Of a stretch of 64,000 nt of DNA, positions 50,036 through 59,397 are shown one piece after another. The notes below the pieces were generated by a model. The model was given only the letters and a program-made list of their open reading frames with translations, searched no databases and was not told where the DNA came from. The DNA lies in the NCBI RefSeq assembly GCF_005870035.1, contig NZ_SWJG01000009.1, positions 62,001 through 126,000 on the forward strand, given 5' to 3'. The position numbers and the translations under genes are program-made. Every line of letters starts with the position of its first letter. The first letter of the stretch is position 1. The stretch is from Spirosoma lacussanchae (GTDB lineage: Bacteria > Bacteroidota > Bacteroidia > Cytophagales > Spirosomataceae).

Positions 50036-52270
50036 ATGACAAACAGCCGTTTCTTTATCGGCCTTTTGAGCGTTTGCCTGTTTACCCAGCAGACCAACGC
50101 GCAATCTTCTGCGGGTTCTCCGGCCAAACAGACGTATCCGGCGCTTCAGCAGGCTTTATACTCGGGTGGTCAGCTCAGCGGCTCGTCGGGGCCGCGGTCG
50201 GTGAACTGGATAGAAGGGGGCAGTCGATTTTCGTACACCAGTGGTGCCAGTACGATCAAGGTCGTTTCGCCCAAAGACCAGACCGAAACGGTCGTCTTCG
50301 ATGCTGGCCAGCTGAAATTTCCCGGCACCGACAAACCGTTTGCTTACGGGTCGTTTCAATGGTCGAAAGATGCCAGAAATATTTTGTTTCAGACCAATTT
50401 CCGACCCGTATACCGGCGTTCGGGCATCTCCGACTACTACGTGTATTCGCTGACCGACAAGAGCCTGAAACTGGTGGCCAAAGATGCTCAAACTGCTGAA
50501 CTGGCTCCGGACGGCAGCCGGATCGGGTACGAGCGCGGGGGTAACCTGTTCGTATTTGATTTTGCCACCCAGCAGGAAACCCAGCTGACCAGCGATGCCA
50601 AACCCGCTTTCTACAATGGCCGCTTCGGCTGGGCTTACGAAGAAGAATTTGGCCTGGCTCAGGCCTGGGAATGGTCGCCCGATAGCAAGATGATCGCGTT
50701 CTGGCAGTCGGACGAACGGCAGGTCCCGATCTACAAAATGACCGATTACAAGGGTTTCGACGAAACCTACGACTCGCTGCCCTACCCGCGCGCTGGCGAC
50801 AAGAACCCCACGGTCCGGATCGGTACCGTCGATGTGGTCTCCAAAGCCAAAGCCTGGATGAATGTGGCCCTGGGCGATGGGTACATTCCGCGGATCTACT
50901 GGACGTCGCAGCCCGGCCAGCTGGCCCTGATGCACCTGAACCGGAAGCAGAACCACATGCGCCTGTTCATGGCCAACGCCCGTACCGGCGACGCGCGCCA
51001 GATTATGGAAGAAACGTCTACAACCTGGGTCGACATCTTCGACTTCTTTGCGGGTATCAATCATTTGCTTTACTTCCCGGCCGGGGCGAAGGAGTTTTAC
51101 TGGGTATCGGATCGGGGCGGGTTTGCGCACCTGTACCGCTACGACTACACGGGCAAGCTGCTGAACCAGGTCACGAAAGGGCCGTGGGAGGTCACCTACG
51201 TGCACCACATCGACCCCAAAACCCGCAAGGTCTTTTATACCGCCACCGAAGCCGCTCCCACTGAACGACAGCTGTACGCGATCGATATTGACGGGAAAAA
51301 CAAGCAGCGGCTGACAACGGTAGCGGGCCGGCATACGGTTAACTTCTCACCCAACGGGCAGTACTTCATCGATCGCTACTCCAACGTGCAGACACCCACC
51401 CAGGTCGAACTGCGCGACGTGAACGGCAAACTGATTAAAGCGCTGGAGACCAATGCGAAAGTGACGGAGTACGTAGCCTCGCACGTCTACGCGCCTAAAG
51501 AGCTGGCCAGTTTCACCACCTCAGACGGGCAGCGGCTGGATATCTCGATCATCAAACCGATCAACTTCAACCCGAATCAGAAATACCCGCTGGTGCTCGA
51601 TATTTACGGCGGACCGGGTGCTCAGTCGGTCTACAACGAATGGTCAAATACAGGCTGGCACCAGTGGCTGGCCCAGACGGGCTATGTCGTGGTAAGCGTC
51701 AACAATCGGGGGAGCGGTGGCTACGGGCGTGATTTTGAGAAAATCGTTTACGAGAAGCTGGGCAAATACGAGAGCCAGGATTTTGTTGAAACGGCCCGTT
51801 ACATGGCCACGCTGCCTTACGTAGATGGCACCCGACTGGCGATCCGGGGCCACAGCTACGGCGGGTTCATGAGCAGCTACACCATGCTGACGCACCCCGG
51901 GGTGTTCAAAGTGGCGCTGGTCGGGGCGCCTGTAACAGACTGGCGGCTCTACGACAGCATTTACACCGAGCGGTATATGGGGCTGCTGCCGGAGAACGAA
52001 GAGAAATATAAAGTCAGTGCCGTAACGACTTATGCCAAAAATCTGGCTGGTAAGATGTTCATTGCGCACTCGACTATGGATGAGAACGTACATGTTCGTA
52101 ACACCTTCCAGCTGATGAACGCCCTCGAGGATGCCGGTAAAGATGCCGATCTTCGTATCTACCCGCCGGGCGCGCATGGCGTGTCATACAACTCGGCCAG
52201 CTACCTGTTGCTGTACCAGCAGTATACAAGCTATCTGGAGGCTAATCTGCGGGGCGGAGCGGTGAATTAA
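50036..52270 (+). CDS. Dipeptidyl peptidase IV-like S9 family serine peptidase
   Basis: A 744-aa secreted peptidase: signal peptide (FFIGLLSVCLFTQQTNAQ), an eight-bladed DPPIV_N beta-propeller (about 50-500, containing the EE-motif WAYEEEFGLAQAWEWS that anchors the substrate amino terminus), and a C-terminal alpha/beta hydrolase with GHSYGGF (nucleophile Ser), STMDENVH (Asp) and GAHGVS (His). It removes N-terminal X-Pro dipeptides in the periplasm. It ends at the 25-bp inverted repeat shared with ruvA. Confidence 0.94.
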   Translation: MTNSRFFIGLLSVCLFTQQTNAQSSAGSPAKQTYPALQQALYSGGQLSGSSGPRSVNWIEGGSRFSYTSGASTIKVVSPKDQTETVVFDAGQLKFPGTDKPFAYGSFQWSKDARNILFQTNFRPVYRRSGISDYYVYSLTDKSLKLVAKDAQTAELAPDGSRIGYERGGNLFVFDFATQQETQLTSDAKPAFYNGRFGWAYEEEFGLAQAWEWSPDSKMIAFWQSDERQVPIYKMTDYKGFDETYDSLPYPRAGDKNPTVRIGTVDVVSKAKAWMNVALGDGYIPRIYWTSQPGQLALMHLNRKQNHMRLFMANARTGDARQIMEETSTTWVDIFDFFAGINHLLYFPAGAKEFYWVSDRGGFAHLYRYDYTGKLLNQVTKGPWEVTYVHHIDPKTRKVFYTATEAAPTERQLYAIDIDGKNKQRLTTVAGRHTVNFSPNGQYFIDRYSNVQTPTQVELRDVNGKLIKALETNAKVTEYVASHVYAPKELASFTTSDGQRLDISIIKPINFNPNQKYPLVLDIYGGPGAQSVYNEWSNTGWHQWLAQTGYVVVSVNNRGSGGYGRDFEKIVYEKLGKYESQDFVETARYMATLPYVDGTRLAIRGHSYGGFMSSYTMLTHPGVFKVALVGAPVTDWRLYDSIYTERYMGLLPENEEKYKVSAVTTYAKNLAGKMFIAHSTMDENVHVRNTFQLMNALEDAGKDADLRIYPPGAHGVSYNSASYLLLYQQYTSYLEANLRGGAVN

Positions 52271-52277
52271 CTAAACA

Positions 52278-52334
52278 GGTAACAGACATAAAAAAAGGAT
52301 CGCTATCAACGATCCTTTTTTTATGTCTGTTACC
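52278..52334. terminator. Perfect 25-bp inverted repeat, bidirectional terminator
   Basis: Arms 52278-52302 and 52310-52334 are perfectly complementary with a 7-nt loop. The inner part is GGATCG/CGATCC flanked by A7/T7, so it terminates both ways. The right arm includes the stop codon of ruvA. Confidence 0.93.
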
Positions 52335-52920
52335 GCAACGCGCGCCGGATCACTTCTTCGACGGTCAGGTCAGGATCGGCCTTGAGCGCATCGTCCACAC
52401 TCTTCTCGGCCGTAGGCTTGGGAAAACCCAAAGCTACCAGGGCGGCCAGCGACTCTTCCCGAACCGGATTGGCGGCTGGCTGTTGCCGGTATGAAGGACC
52501 ATCGGGAACAACGCCCGCCCGTTTCATCTTGTCGCGCAGCTCCAGAATAATGCGCTGCGCGGTTTTGGCGCCGATTCCTTTGATGGCCTGGACGGCCCGA
52601 ACGTTTTCGCCCAGAATGGCTAGCCGAAGATCGGATGGCTGCATGGCCGAGAGCATCCCCAGCGCCGTATTAGGCCCAACCCCCGATACCGCAATCAGGT
52701 CGAGAAACAGCGACTTCTCGTCGGCCGAGGCAAACCCATACAAGGCCTGCAGGTCTTCGCGGAAGAGGTGGTGAATGAACAGTTTGACCCGATCACCCCC
52801 GCCCGGCAGCGTAGCGTAGGTTTGCAGTGAGATATGTACGGCATAGCCAACACCGTGTACATCGATAATGGCGCTGGTTGGTTCTTTATAGGAGAGCAGC
52901 CCGTCTAGATAAGCAATCAT
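52330..52920 (-). CDS. ruvA: Holliday junction branch migration subunit RuvA
   Basis: A 196-aa protein of standard length. The N-terminal OB domain begins MIAYLDGLLSYKEPTSAIIDVHGVGY, two helix-hairpin-helix motifs follow (VSGVGPNTALGML and IKGIGAKTAQRIILEL), and domain III (ESLAALVALGF...DLTVEEVIRRALR) contacts RuvB. RuvA tetramers hold the four-way junction. ruvB is not in the window. The TAA stop lies in the terminator stem. Confidence 0.97.
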   Translation of the reverse strand: MIAYLDGLLSYKEPTSAIIDVHGVGYAVHISLQTYATLPGGGDRVKLFIHHLFREDLQALYGFASADEKSLFLDLIAVSGVGPNTALGMLSAMQPSDLRLAILGENVRAVQAIKGIGAKTAQRIILELRDKMKRAGVVPDGPSYRQQPAANPVREESLAALVALGFPKPTAEKSVDDALKADPDLTVEEVIRRALR

Positions 52921-52973
52921 TCCGGTTGAAATAGCTTGTTTTTGAGGTATTTGTAACTAGTAAAGATACGAAA

Positions 52974-53006
52974 AACCCGCGGCTTTTACCAGGTAAGCCG
53001 CGGGTT
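52974..53006 (-). terminator. Terminator of the transglycosylase gene
   Basis: AACCCGCGGCTT (52974-52985) pairs with 52995-53006 around a 9-nt loop. On the minus strand it runs into T5. It follows the stop at 53027. Confidence 0.88.
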
Positions 53007-53026
53007 AGATTCGGTATGGAGAGGGC

Positions 53027-54607
53027 TTAGCCAACGATCAGTTTCTGGCCGGGCCGCAGCGCATTGCTCCGCATGTTGTTCATCTTCTTAAGCCGGTCGA
53101 TGGTTAGCCCATCGTATCGCTGAACGATATTCCAGAGGGTGTCGCCATTCTGAACGCGGTGGTAGCGAGGCTTGTAGTGTTTGGTTTTGGCGGTGGCTTC
53201 GGCTTTCCGGCGGGCCTTTTCGGTACCCTGGTCGGCCAGGCGTTCGGCGCGGGTTTCGGCCACTTCTTTCAGGATGACCAGCCGCTGACCCCGCTGCAGC
53301 GTTGATGAACGCAGGTGGTTCCAGCGTTTGAGGTCATATACCTCCACATGGTGCCGATTGGCGATACTGATGAGGTTGTCACCCCGCTGTACGGTATAGG
53401 TCTGTTTCTTGGGTTTGCGCAGAACGACCGTTTCCAGATCTTCGTCCGACTCATTGACGGGCTCGGCATCGGTCAGCTGGGCGGCTACTTTAGCTACTTT
53501 GGCCTCGTCCAGCTCATCGCCCAACCGCATGCCGGCCAGGGGATTACCTCCCAGGCTGGCCCAGTTCGTCATGGAGTCGGTACCGTACTGAATCGCTTCA
53601 GCATGCGCCAGCAGCACGTGCGGCATGGCTACCGGGAGCCGGCTGGCCGAATCCATGATAGCCCGGCGACGGCTCGAAAAATAGGCGAATTGCTCGCGAG
53701 GCACCCGTAGCGGATACCGTTGGGTGTACTCGGGCAGCATGGTTGTCGTAACCGCCGGATTCAGCTTCTGGAGATTAGCCAGTGGGATGTTGCTGTGTTT
53801 GGCGAAGCTCTCGAGGTTGAAATAACCCGAAATCTGGATGGTGTCGTTCGGAATAGGGTATTCGAAATTCTCGCCGAAGATGCCGTGATCATTGGCGTAA
53901 TGCATCAGGTACGTGATGGCGATAAACTGCGGTACGTAGGCGCGGGTCTCTTTGGGCAGGTGGTTGTAGATGGTCCAGAACGAATCGCCCCCCGACCGGC
54001 GCATAGCCCGTTTTACCGTACCGGGGCCGCTGTTGTAGGCTGCCAGGGCCATATGCCAGTCACCAAAGATGTTATACAGATCGCGGAGGTACTTACAGGC
54101 GGCTTCGGTGGCTTTGACGGGGTCCATCCGCTCGTCTATGTAATCGTCCTGATACAGGCGCATGTCGCGGCCGGTGCCGGGCATGAACTGCCAGAGGCCA
54201 CCGGCACCCGCATGAGAAACAGCCCGGGGGTTCAGAGCCGACTCGACGATCGACAGAAATTTGAGTTCATCGGGCAGGTCATACTGCGCCAGCATTTTTT
54301 CGTAAAGCGGAAAGAAGAGGGGCATCCGTTCGAGCATGGTACGGGTGTAGCTCGGTTTGCGGAATACGAAATAGTCGACGTAGCTCTGTACGACCGAATG
54401 GTAGGGTAGCGGAATCGTTTTCTGTAACTGCGCCAGCCGTTGCATCAGCAAACTGTCGCGTACGGTTGGCACTACCGCAATAGTGTCTTTTTTGGGACTC
54501 AGTGAGTCAGCCTGAAACGTAGTGGTAGCCTGGGCCGATAAACTTGTCAATCCCAGCGCCACACTCAGTACTCCCACCATCAACAAGCTACGGTTCAATA
54601 GCGTCAT
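53027..54607 (-). CDS. Membrane-bound lytic murein transglycosylase D-like protein with two LysM domains
   Basis: A 526-aa protein with a signal peptide, then an SLT lysozyme-like domain (about 105-240: FLSIVESALNPRAVSHAGAGGLWQFMPGTG with the catalytic Glu, and ALAAYNSGPGTV), a middle region, and two LysM peptidoglycan-binding modules (TYTVQRGDNLISIANRHHVEV and RVQNGDTLWNIVQRYDG). It cleaves glycan strands to 1,6-anhydro products in the periplasm. The architecture matches MltD. Confidence 0.94.
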   Translation of the reverse strand: MTLLNRSLLMVGVLSVALGLTSLSAQATTTFQADSLSPKKDTIAVVPTVRDSLLMQRLAQLQKTIPLPYHSVVQSYVDYFVFRKPSYTRTMLERMPLFFPLYEKMLAQYDLPDELKFLSIVESALNPRAVSHAGAGGLWQFMPGTGRDMRLYQDDYIDERMDPVKATEAACKYLRDLYNIFGDWHMALAAYNSGPGTVKRAMRRSGGDSFWTIYNHLPKETRAYVPQFIAITYLMHYANDHGIFGENFEYPIPNDTIQISGYFNLESFAKHSNIPLANLQKLNPAVTTTMLPEYTQRYPLRVPREQFAYFSSRRRAIMDSASRLPVAMPHVLLAHAEAIQYGTDSMTNWASLGGNPLAGMRLGDELDEAKVAKVAAQLTDAEPVNESDEDLETVVLRKPKKQTYTVQRGDNLISIANRHHVEVYDLKRWNHLRSSTLQRGQRLVILKEVAETRAERLADQGTEKARRKAEATAKTKHYKPRYHRVQNGDTLWNIVQRYDGLTIDRLKKMNNMRSNALRPGQKLIVG

Positions 54608-54696
54608 GCGTTAATCAGGTTAGGTTAATTCATATTTACCAGCGCGGGCCTGTCGGCACCGCCTACCAAAAAAATAGCTACAAAAATGATGCAGTA

Positions 54697-56121
54697 CTAA
54701 ACTCCGCTATACAAACGTCTTGCCAGGGCTACCAGCGCTCCTTCCTGAAAGGGGGGAGCCATCAGTTGCAGACCGATCGGTAAACCCGCCGGGTCGGTTC
54801 CATTCGGGATCGAGAGGGCCGGATACCCTACCACATTGGCCTGAACTGTAAAGATATCAGCCAGATACATCTGCAGCGAGTCTTCCGTCTTTTCTCCCAG
54901 CTTAAAGGCTGTTGTGGGTGTGGTGGGCGACAGCAGGAAATCATACTCAGCAAACACGCGCTCGGTCTCTTCGCGGATCAGGCGTCGTACCTGCTGGGCT
55001 TTGGTATAATAGGCGTCGTAATAACTGGCGCTCAGGGCAAACGTGCCGAGCAGAATTCGCCGGCGTACTTCGGCACCGAAGCCCGCCGTTCGACTTTTTT
55101 TGTACAACGACAAAAGGTCCGTTACTGATGTATCGCGGAATCCATATCGTACGCCGTCGAAGCGGGACAGGTTCGACGATGCTTCGGCGGTGGTCAGGAT
55201 ATAATAGGTAGGCAGGAGCGAGTTGAGCAGCGAAAGCTCGACCGGCTCGACCGTGTGGCCCGCCCCGCGCAGCGCATCGATCGTTTGCCGGGTCGCTTCC
55301 CGGATGCTGGCATCAACGCCAGTGCTCTCAATTCCGTCGCGAAGATAGGCAATCCGGAGGGGGCGCTCCGGGAGCTGCGCGCTGGCATAGGCCGATACGG
55401 GCTGGCTCGATACGGTACTATCAAATTCATCGGCGCCGGCCATCACCTCCAGCAGCAGCGCAGCATCGTCGGGGTTGTTGGCTATGGGGCCAATACAATC
55501 GAACGAAGACGCATAGGCAATCAGGCCCCAGCGGCTGACACGACCGTATGTTGGCTTAAGACCGACTACCCCGCAGAACGCAGCGGGCTGGCGTACCGAA
55601 CCGCCGGTGTCGGAGCCAATGCTGGCCAGGCATAAACCGGCCTGTACGGCTACCGCTGACCCGCCACTACTCCCGCCCGGCACCCGCTCGGGATCGGCGG
55701 CATTGCGTACCGGACCGAAGGCGGAGTTCTCGTTAGAAGACCCCATGGCAAACTCGTCGCAGTTCTGCCGACCGATAATAATGGCATCTTCGCGGAGGAG
55801 CCGCTCTACGGCGGTGGCGGTGAACTGGGCCGTAAACCCATCCAGAATCCGGCTGCCAGCCCGAACGCCGTGGCCGGCATAGCAGAGAACATCTTTGAGG
55901 CCAATGACCATACCGGCCAGTCGACCGGCGGTGCCGCTGGCTAGTTTCTGATCAACGGCATCGGCTTGCTGACGGGCTTCGTCGGCGTATACGTCGGTAA
56001 ATACGTTAAGGTGCTGATGGCTGGCAATGCGGGTAAGATAGTGCTCAACCAGTTGGCGGCAGGTGACGGCCCCGGTTTTAAGATCAGCCTGAACGGAGGT
56101 AAAGCTACGGTATACGGTCAC
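54697..56121 (-). CDS. gatA: Asp-tRNA(Asn)/Glu-tRNA(Gln) amidotransferase subunit A
   Basis: A 474-aa amidase-signature enzyme that releases ammonia from glutamine for GatB. The Ser-cisSer-Lys triad is visible: Lys in IGLKDVLC, the first Ser in PGGSSGGSA and the nucleophile in GSDTGGSVRQPA. The GatA-specific segment AFGPVRNAADPERVPGG precedes the triad. It uses GTG at 56121, with no nearby ATG. Length is normal. gatB and gatC are not adjacent. Confidence 0.95.
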   Translation of the reverse strand: MTVYRSFTSVQADLKTGAVTCRQLVEHYLTRIASHQHLNVFTDVYADEARQQADAVDQKLASGTAGRLAGMVIGLKDVLCYAGHGVRAGSRILDGFTAQFTATAVERLLREDAIIIGRQNCDEFAMGSSNENSAFGPVRNAADPERVPGGSSGGSAVAVQAGLCLASIGSDTGGSVRQPAAFCGVVGLKPTYGRVSRWGLIAYASSFDCIGPIANNPDDAALLLEVMAGADEFDSTVSSQPVSAYASAQLPERPLRIAYLRDGIESTGVDASIREATRQTIDALRGAGHTVEPVELSLLNSLLPTYYILTTAEASSNLSRFDGVRYGFRDTSVTDLLSLYKKSRTAGFGAEVRRRILLGTFALSASYYDAYYTKAQQVRRLIREETERVFAEYDFLLSPTTPTTAFKLGEKTEDSLQMYLADIFTVQANVVGYPALSIPNGTDPAGLPIGLQLMAPPFQEGALVALARRLYSGV

Positions 56122-56176
56122 AGGAAGGCACGTTTGTCAGTCTGGAGCGCAGGCGGGCTCCGGGCTGATAAATTAA

Positions 56177-56226
56177 AAGCAGACAACTGAGCGGCTCCGG
56201 CAGTGGGGCGGCTCAGTTGTCTGCTT
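56177..56226 (-). terminator. 16-bp hairpin after tatA
   Basis: Arms 56177-56192 and 56211-56226 pair perfectly over 16 bp around an 18-nt loop; on the minus strand it leads into an AT-rich TTAATTTA stretch. It follows the tatA stop at 56241. Confidence 0.78.
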
Positions 56227-56240
56227 CTGAACGGAAAACT

Positions 56241-56450
56241 TTATTTCGTTGGATCTGATTCTTTCAGACCGTCTTCGATATTCTCACGGACGTCTTTGGT
56301 AGCGTCCTTGAACTCGCGAATGCCTTTGCCAAGACCCCGTGCCAGTTCGGGAATTTTTTTCGCGCCGAACAACAGGAGCAACGCCAGGAAAATGAAGACC
56401 ATCTCCTGACCGCCCAAACCCATAAATGCCAATACGTTTGCGGAAATCAT
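56241..56450 (-). CDS. tatA: Sec-independent translocase subunit TatA/E
   Basis: A 69-aa protein with the TatA layout: one N-terminal TM helix (EMVFIFLALLLLFGAKK), the hinge FGAKKIPELARGLGKG, then an amphipathic helix (IREFKDATKDV) and a charged tail. It forms the channel component for folded Tat substrates, such as the phosphoesterase at 14518. The upstream in-frame extension to 56579 crosses the promoter and is not used. ATG 56450 fits the TATTTTTG element. Confidence 0.94.
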   Translation of the reverse strand: MISANVLAFMGLGGQEMVFIFLALLLLFGAKKIPELARGLGKGIREFKDATKDVRENIEDGLKESDPTK

Positions 56451-56473
56451 GATTACTGGGATTTGAATGTATG

Positions 56474-56481
56474 CAAAAATA
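56474..56481 (-). promoter_or_regulatory. Minus-7 element TATTTTTG of tatA
   Basis: On the minus strand 56481-56474 reads TATTTTTG, an exact match to TAnnTTTG, 23 nt before ATG 56450. It decides the short start of tatA. Confidence 0.65.
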
Positions 56482-56629
56482 GAAAACTCTAGTGGACTAT
56501 CGATTAAAACCTGGTGAAACTTACGCAGAAACAGAGCGATTAGTTTGTTTCCCGGTTCGTAATTGGGGGCAGAAGCCACCGCCGAAACCAGGTCGGACCG
56601 GCTGACTTCTGCCTGACTAAACGCCGTAA

Positions 56630-57091
56630 TTACCCAATTCTAATCGTTTCGGGCCGACGAGGGGCCTCGTCCTGCGGAGTATTGGCCGTCATTTCCCACT
56701 GCCTGAACTTGTCAATATCGTCTTTCATACCGCTGAACAGCCAGAGCATTAACGCAATATCATCGGTCAGTCCCACAATCGGCAGAAAGTCGGGCAGGAT
56801 ATCGATCGGCGATACGAAATAGATCAGCACCGCAATCACCCGGATCAGCGTTTTCCAGGGCAGTTGCCGGTATTCGCCCGACGCATAGGCTTTGAGCAGG
56901 CGGGTAACAATACCCAGCTGTTCGCGAAAAGTCGCGATATTTTTGCCCGACAGACCGCCACTTTTGTTCAGGGCGTCGCGGATCAGCTGGTACAGACTGC
57001 GGGTATTGCGGGCGTAGCGGACCGCACCGAGGTTCGCCCGCTTGAAAAAGATAGAACTTAGGATTCGGGTTATGAGACTTTTGTTTGCCAT
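56630..57091 (-). CDS. YkvA-like DUF1232 protein
   Basis: A 153-aa protein with the DUF1232 core VLIYFVSPIDILPDFLPIVGLTDDIALM, a membrane-associated hairpin with a conserved SPIDxIPD motif. The N-terminal half is basic and helical. Function is unknown. ATG 57091 (MANKSLITRIL) is preferred to the upstream extension. It is divergent from mdh. A weak 8-bp hairpin (56568-56575/56606-56613) follows the stop. Confidence 0.85.
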   Translation of the reverse strand: MANKSLITRILSSIFFKRANLGAVRYARNTRSLYQLIRDALNKSGGLSGKNIATFREQLGIVTRLLKAYASGEYRQLPWKTLIRVIAVLIYFVSPIDILPDFLPIVGLTDDIALMLWLFSGMKDDIDKFRQWEMTANTPQDEAPRRPETIRIG

Positions 57092-57340
57092 TGGTAAATA
57101 GTTGTCAAAAGATCGACTGAACGCTAACGACGCCATTCAGTCTGAGCGTATAACAATATTTTTACCAGAATTGTCCATAATTCGACTGAAAGGCCGCGGC
57201 TGTGGACGATAGACCGGATGAACGGTGCTGATCATACGAGAGTGGGTGCGGGAAAAATGATCACCCATCACGCCGTCCGTCACCGCAGGCGATTCCCAGC
57301 CCGTTCCCTGGTCCCCAGCCTAAACTTGTGGGTTATTTTG
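57092..57340. other. Spacer between divergent DUF1232 and mdh genes
   Basis: No ORF or convincing repeat. The mdh promoter occupies the right end. A promoter for the minus-strand gene must lie here, but no exact TAnnTTTG was found. Confidence 0.45.
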
Positions 57341-57372
57341 TTGGTTTGTGCGGGGCCGCAACTGTACTTTTG
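57341..57372 (+). promoter_or_regulatory. Promoter of mdh (TTG-N21-TACTTTTG)
   Basis: TACTTTTG at 57365-57372 matches TAnnTTTG and TTG sits at 57341-57343, 21 bp upstream. Transcription should start near 57378, about 30 nt before ATG 57408. Confidence 0.78.
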
Positions 57373-57407
57373 CGCCCTGTTGTTAACCCTTTAATTCCGA
57401 ATACGCT

Positions 57408-58343
57408 ATGAAAGTGACCGTAGTAGGAGCAGGAGCCGTTGGGGCTACCTGTGCCGACAACATTGCCCGCCGGGAACTCGCGCAGGAAGTGGTGCTCCTG
57501 GATATCAAAGAAGGCATCAGCGAAGGTAAATCGCTCGATATGCTTCAGGCATCGACCTTGCTCGACTGCGACGTAAAAATCACCGGATCGACCAATGATT
57601 ACGCCAAAACGGCAGGTTCAGATGTGGTCGTTATTACCTCGGGCTTACCCCGCAAGCCGGGTATGACCCGCGAAGACCTGATTGGCATCAACGCTGGCAT
57701 TGTCAAAGGGGTTACCGAGAATATTCTGAAGCACTCGCCCGATGCGATCTTCATCATCATATCAAATCCGATGGATACGATGACGTATCTGGCGCTGAAA
57801 TCGTCGGGACTGCCCAAGAACCGGGTCATCGGCCTGGGCGGAGCACTGGACTCGGCTCGTTTTAAAACCTACCTGTCGCTGGCGCTCAACTGCTCGCCCA
57901 ACGACCTGCAGGCTAGCGTAATTGGTGGTCACGGCGACACGACCATGATCCCGCTGACCCGCCTGGCTACCAAAGCAGGAGTGCCGGTCAGTCAGTTCCT
58001 GGACGATGAGACACTGAAGAAAGTAGCCGCCGATACCATGGTAGGGGGCGCTACCCTGACCGGTCTGATTGGTACCTCGGCCTGGTACGCACCGGGTGCG
58101 GCCGGCGCCTATATGGTCGAAGCCATCGTACGCGACCAGAAGCGCGTAATTCCATCCTGCGTGTTGCTGGAAGGTGAATACGGCCAGTCGGATATCTGCC
58201 TGGGTGTACCGGTAGTGCTGGGCCGCAATGGCTGGGAAGAGATTATCGATTACAAACTGAACGACGACGAGCAGGCGGCTTTCAACAAATCGGCCGATGC
58301 CGTTCGGAGCATGAACAACGTGCTGAGCACACTGGAAATCTAA
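57408..58343 (+). CDS. mdh: Malate dehydrogenase
   Basis: A 311-aa LDH-like malate dehydrogenase of the TCA cycle. The NAD motif GAGAVGATCADNIA, the Asp at the end of beta-2 (LLDIKEG, NAD-specific), the substrate arginines in LPRKPGMTREDL, ISNPMDTMTYLA, and the catalytic His in GGHGDTTMIPL are all present. The arginines (Arg-Arg in the loop) favour malate over lactate. It is monocistronic and highly expressed by its strong promoter. Confidence 0.97.
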   Translation: MKVTVVGAGAVGATCADNIARRELAQEVVLLDIKEGISEGKSLDMLQASTLLDCDVKITGSTNDYAKTAGSDVVVITSGLPRKPGMTREDLIGINAGIVKGVTENILKHSPDAIFIIISNPMDTMTYLALKSSGLPKNRVIGLGGALDSARFKTYLSLALNCSPNDLQASVIGGHGDTTMIPLTRLATKAGVPVSQFLDDETLKKVAADTMVGGATLTGLIGTSAWYAPGAAGAYMVEAIVRDQKRVIPSCVLLEGEYGQSDICLGVPVVLGRNGWEEIIDYKLNDDEQAAFNKSADAVRSMNNVLSTLEI

Positions 58344-58366
58344 CCGATTGATAGCTGGATTTCGCC

Positions 58367-58402
58367 AAAAAAGCCGCCTGGTAGCTACCAGGCGGCTTTT
58401 TT
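58367..58402. terminator. Bidirectional terminator (perfect 24-nt palindrome)
   Basis: A6, the palindrome at 58373-58396 (GCCGCCTGGTAG and its complement, no loop bases unpaired in DNA), then T6. It serves mdh and the convergent gene at 58417. Confidence 0.93.
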
Positions 58403-58416
58403 GACGAAAGAACTTT

Positions 58417-59076
58417 CTAGTCGCGATAGTCTTTGTCGTAGGGTAGCTGGCGCGAGGCTTTCCGCATAATCGTGGTGATGATCGAATTAGTATCGCTTCC
58501 TAGTCCGCGCGACAATGTTTTGTCATATTTCCAGAGTAATTCCCCGGTTTTGCCATCGTTGATGCTGATGGTCGTTTTGCCCGTATTCGTAGCCCCGCCG
58601 AACCCGACGGTCAGTGCCAGCGCCACCGCAGCGCCGTTCGACATCGGCTGGTTGCTTTCAAACGTTCCTGAAATGATGCCGTCTACGTTTAGTATCTTGG
58701 CCAGTTCTTCGGGTGTGAAGCCGGCCATATTTTCGTACGTGATAGCGTTTCGTTCCAGCAGCGCGTTGGTCCGGGCGGGGTCCTGAACGTCAACTACCAG
58801 ATCCCGGCTTTCTTTGCGTTTAAGGAAGTAAGAATGAACGGCACTCTGCACGCCCAGCCCCTCGCGTTTTTCGAGAGCGGCTACCCCGGCGGGACCACCA
58901 TTTTTTTCTACCTCTTTCGGACGAAGGCTCAGTGTCGTTTTAAAGGGCAGTATGGCCAGTACTTTATGCTCTTTGGCCAGCGTCCTGAAATTGGCGTTCG
59001 TATAAATTTCGCGGGTTTGGGAATAGGCAAGGGAACCTGATAGCAGGCAAAGGACAAGTACGGATAATGACTTCAT
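58417..59076 (-). CDS. Secreted protein of unknown function
   Basis: A 219-aa protein with a Sec signal peptide (SVLVLCLLSGSLAYSQ). The mature part has an alternating alpha/beta pattern (VLAILPFKTTLSL, LVVDVQDPARTNALLERN, LNVDGIISGTFESNQ, GKTGELLWKYDK), which resembles the CsgG/LpoB-like fold of periplasmic proteins that start with a beta strand of the LPF kind. That likeness is by eye only. No enzyme motif. It is convergent with mdh. Confidence 0.75.
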   Translation of the reverse strand: MKSLSVLVLCLLSGSLAYSQTREIYTNANFRTLAKEHKVLAILPFKTTLSLRPKEVEKNGGPAGVAALEKREGLGVQSAVHSYFLKRKESRDLVVDVQDPARTNALLERNAITYENMAGFTPEELAKILNVDGIISGTFESNQPMSNGAAVALALTVGFGGATNTGKTTISINDGKTGELLWKYDKTLSRGLGSDTNSIITTIMRKASRQLPYDKDYRD

Positions 59077-59397
59077 AGAAACGAAACAGCTTTTAAGTTT
59101 AGGTTGCTAAACTGCATAAAAAGAGCATTTCTGCCCAAATCCGTTTCGTATACGGTAGTTTTATCATATAAATAGTTGATACATAGAATTCCGGGTCTGT
59201 ACACGAAAGCATCGGCGTAGGCGGGCTGATGGGCAATGGTCTTGCCAAGCAGCAGAGAGGTAACAGGTACAAACAAAACCGCACGGCTTGGTTACAAGCC
59301 GTGCGGTTAGCTGAATTTCGCTTCTGTTTCAGAAGCACCTGGCTATATCCTATTACTAATTAGCGGTGCACAGAGGCTTCCGTAAACGCCCGAACGG
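59077..59397. other. Intergenic region holding the metalloprotease terminator
   Basis: Apart from the hairpin at 59277-59308 no ORF, promoter or repeat could be supported. AT-rich patches near 59150-59180 may contain the promoter of the gene at 58417. Confidence 0.45.
59277..59308 (-). terminator. Terminator of the metalloprotease gene
   Basis: AACCGCACGGCTTG (59277-59290) pairs with 59295-59308 around a GTTA loop; on the minus strand it is followed by TTGTTTGT. It lies about 90 bp after the stop at 59398. Confidence 0.8.
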
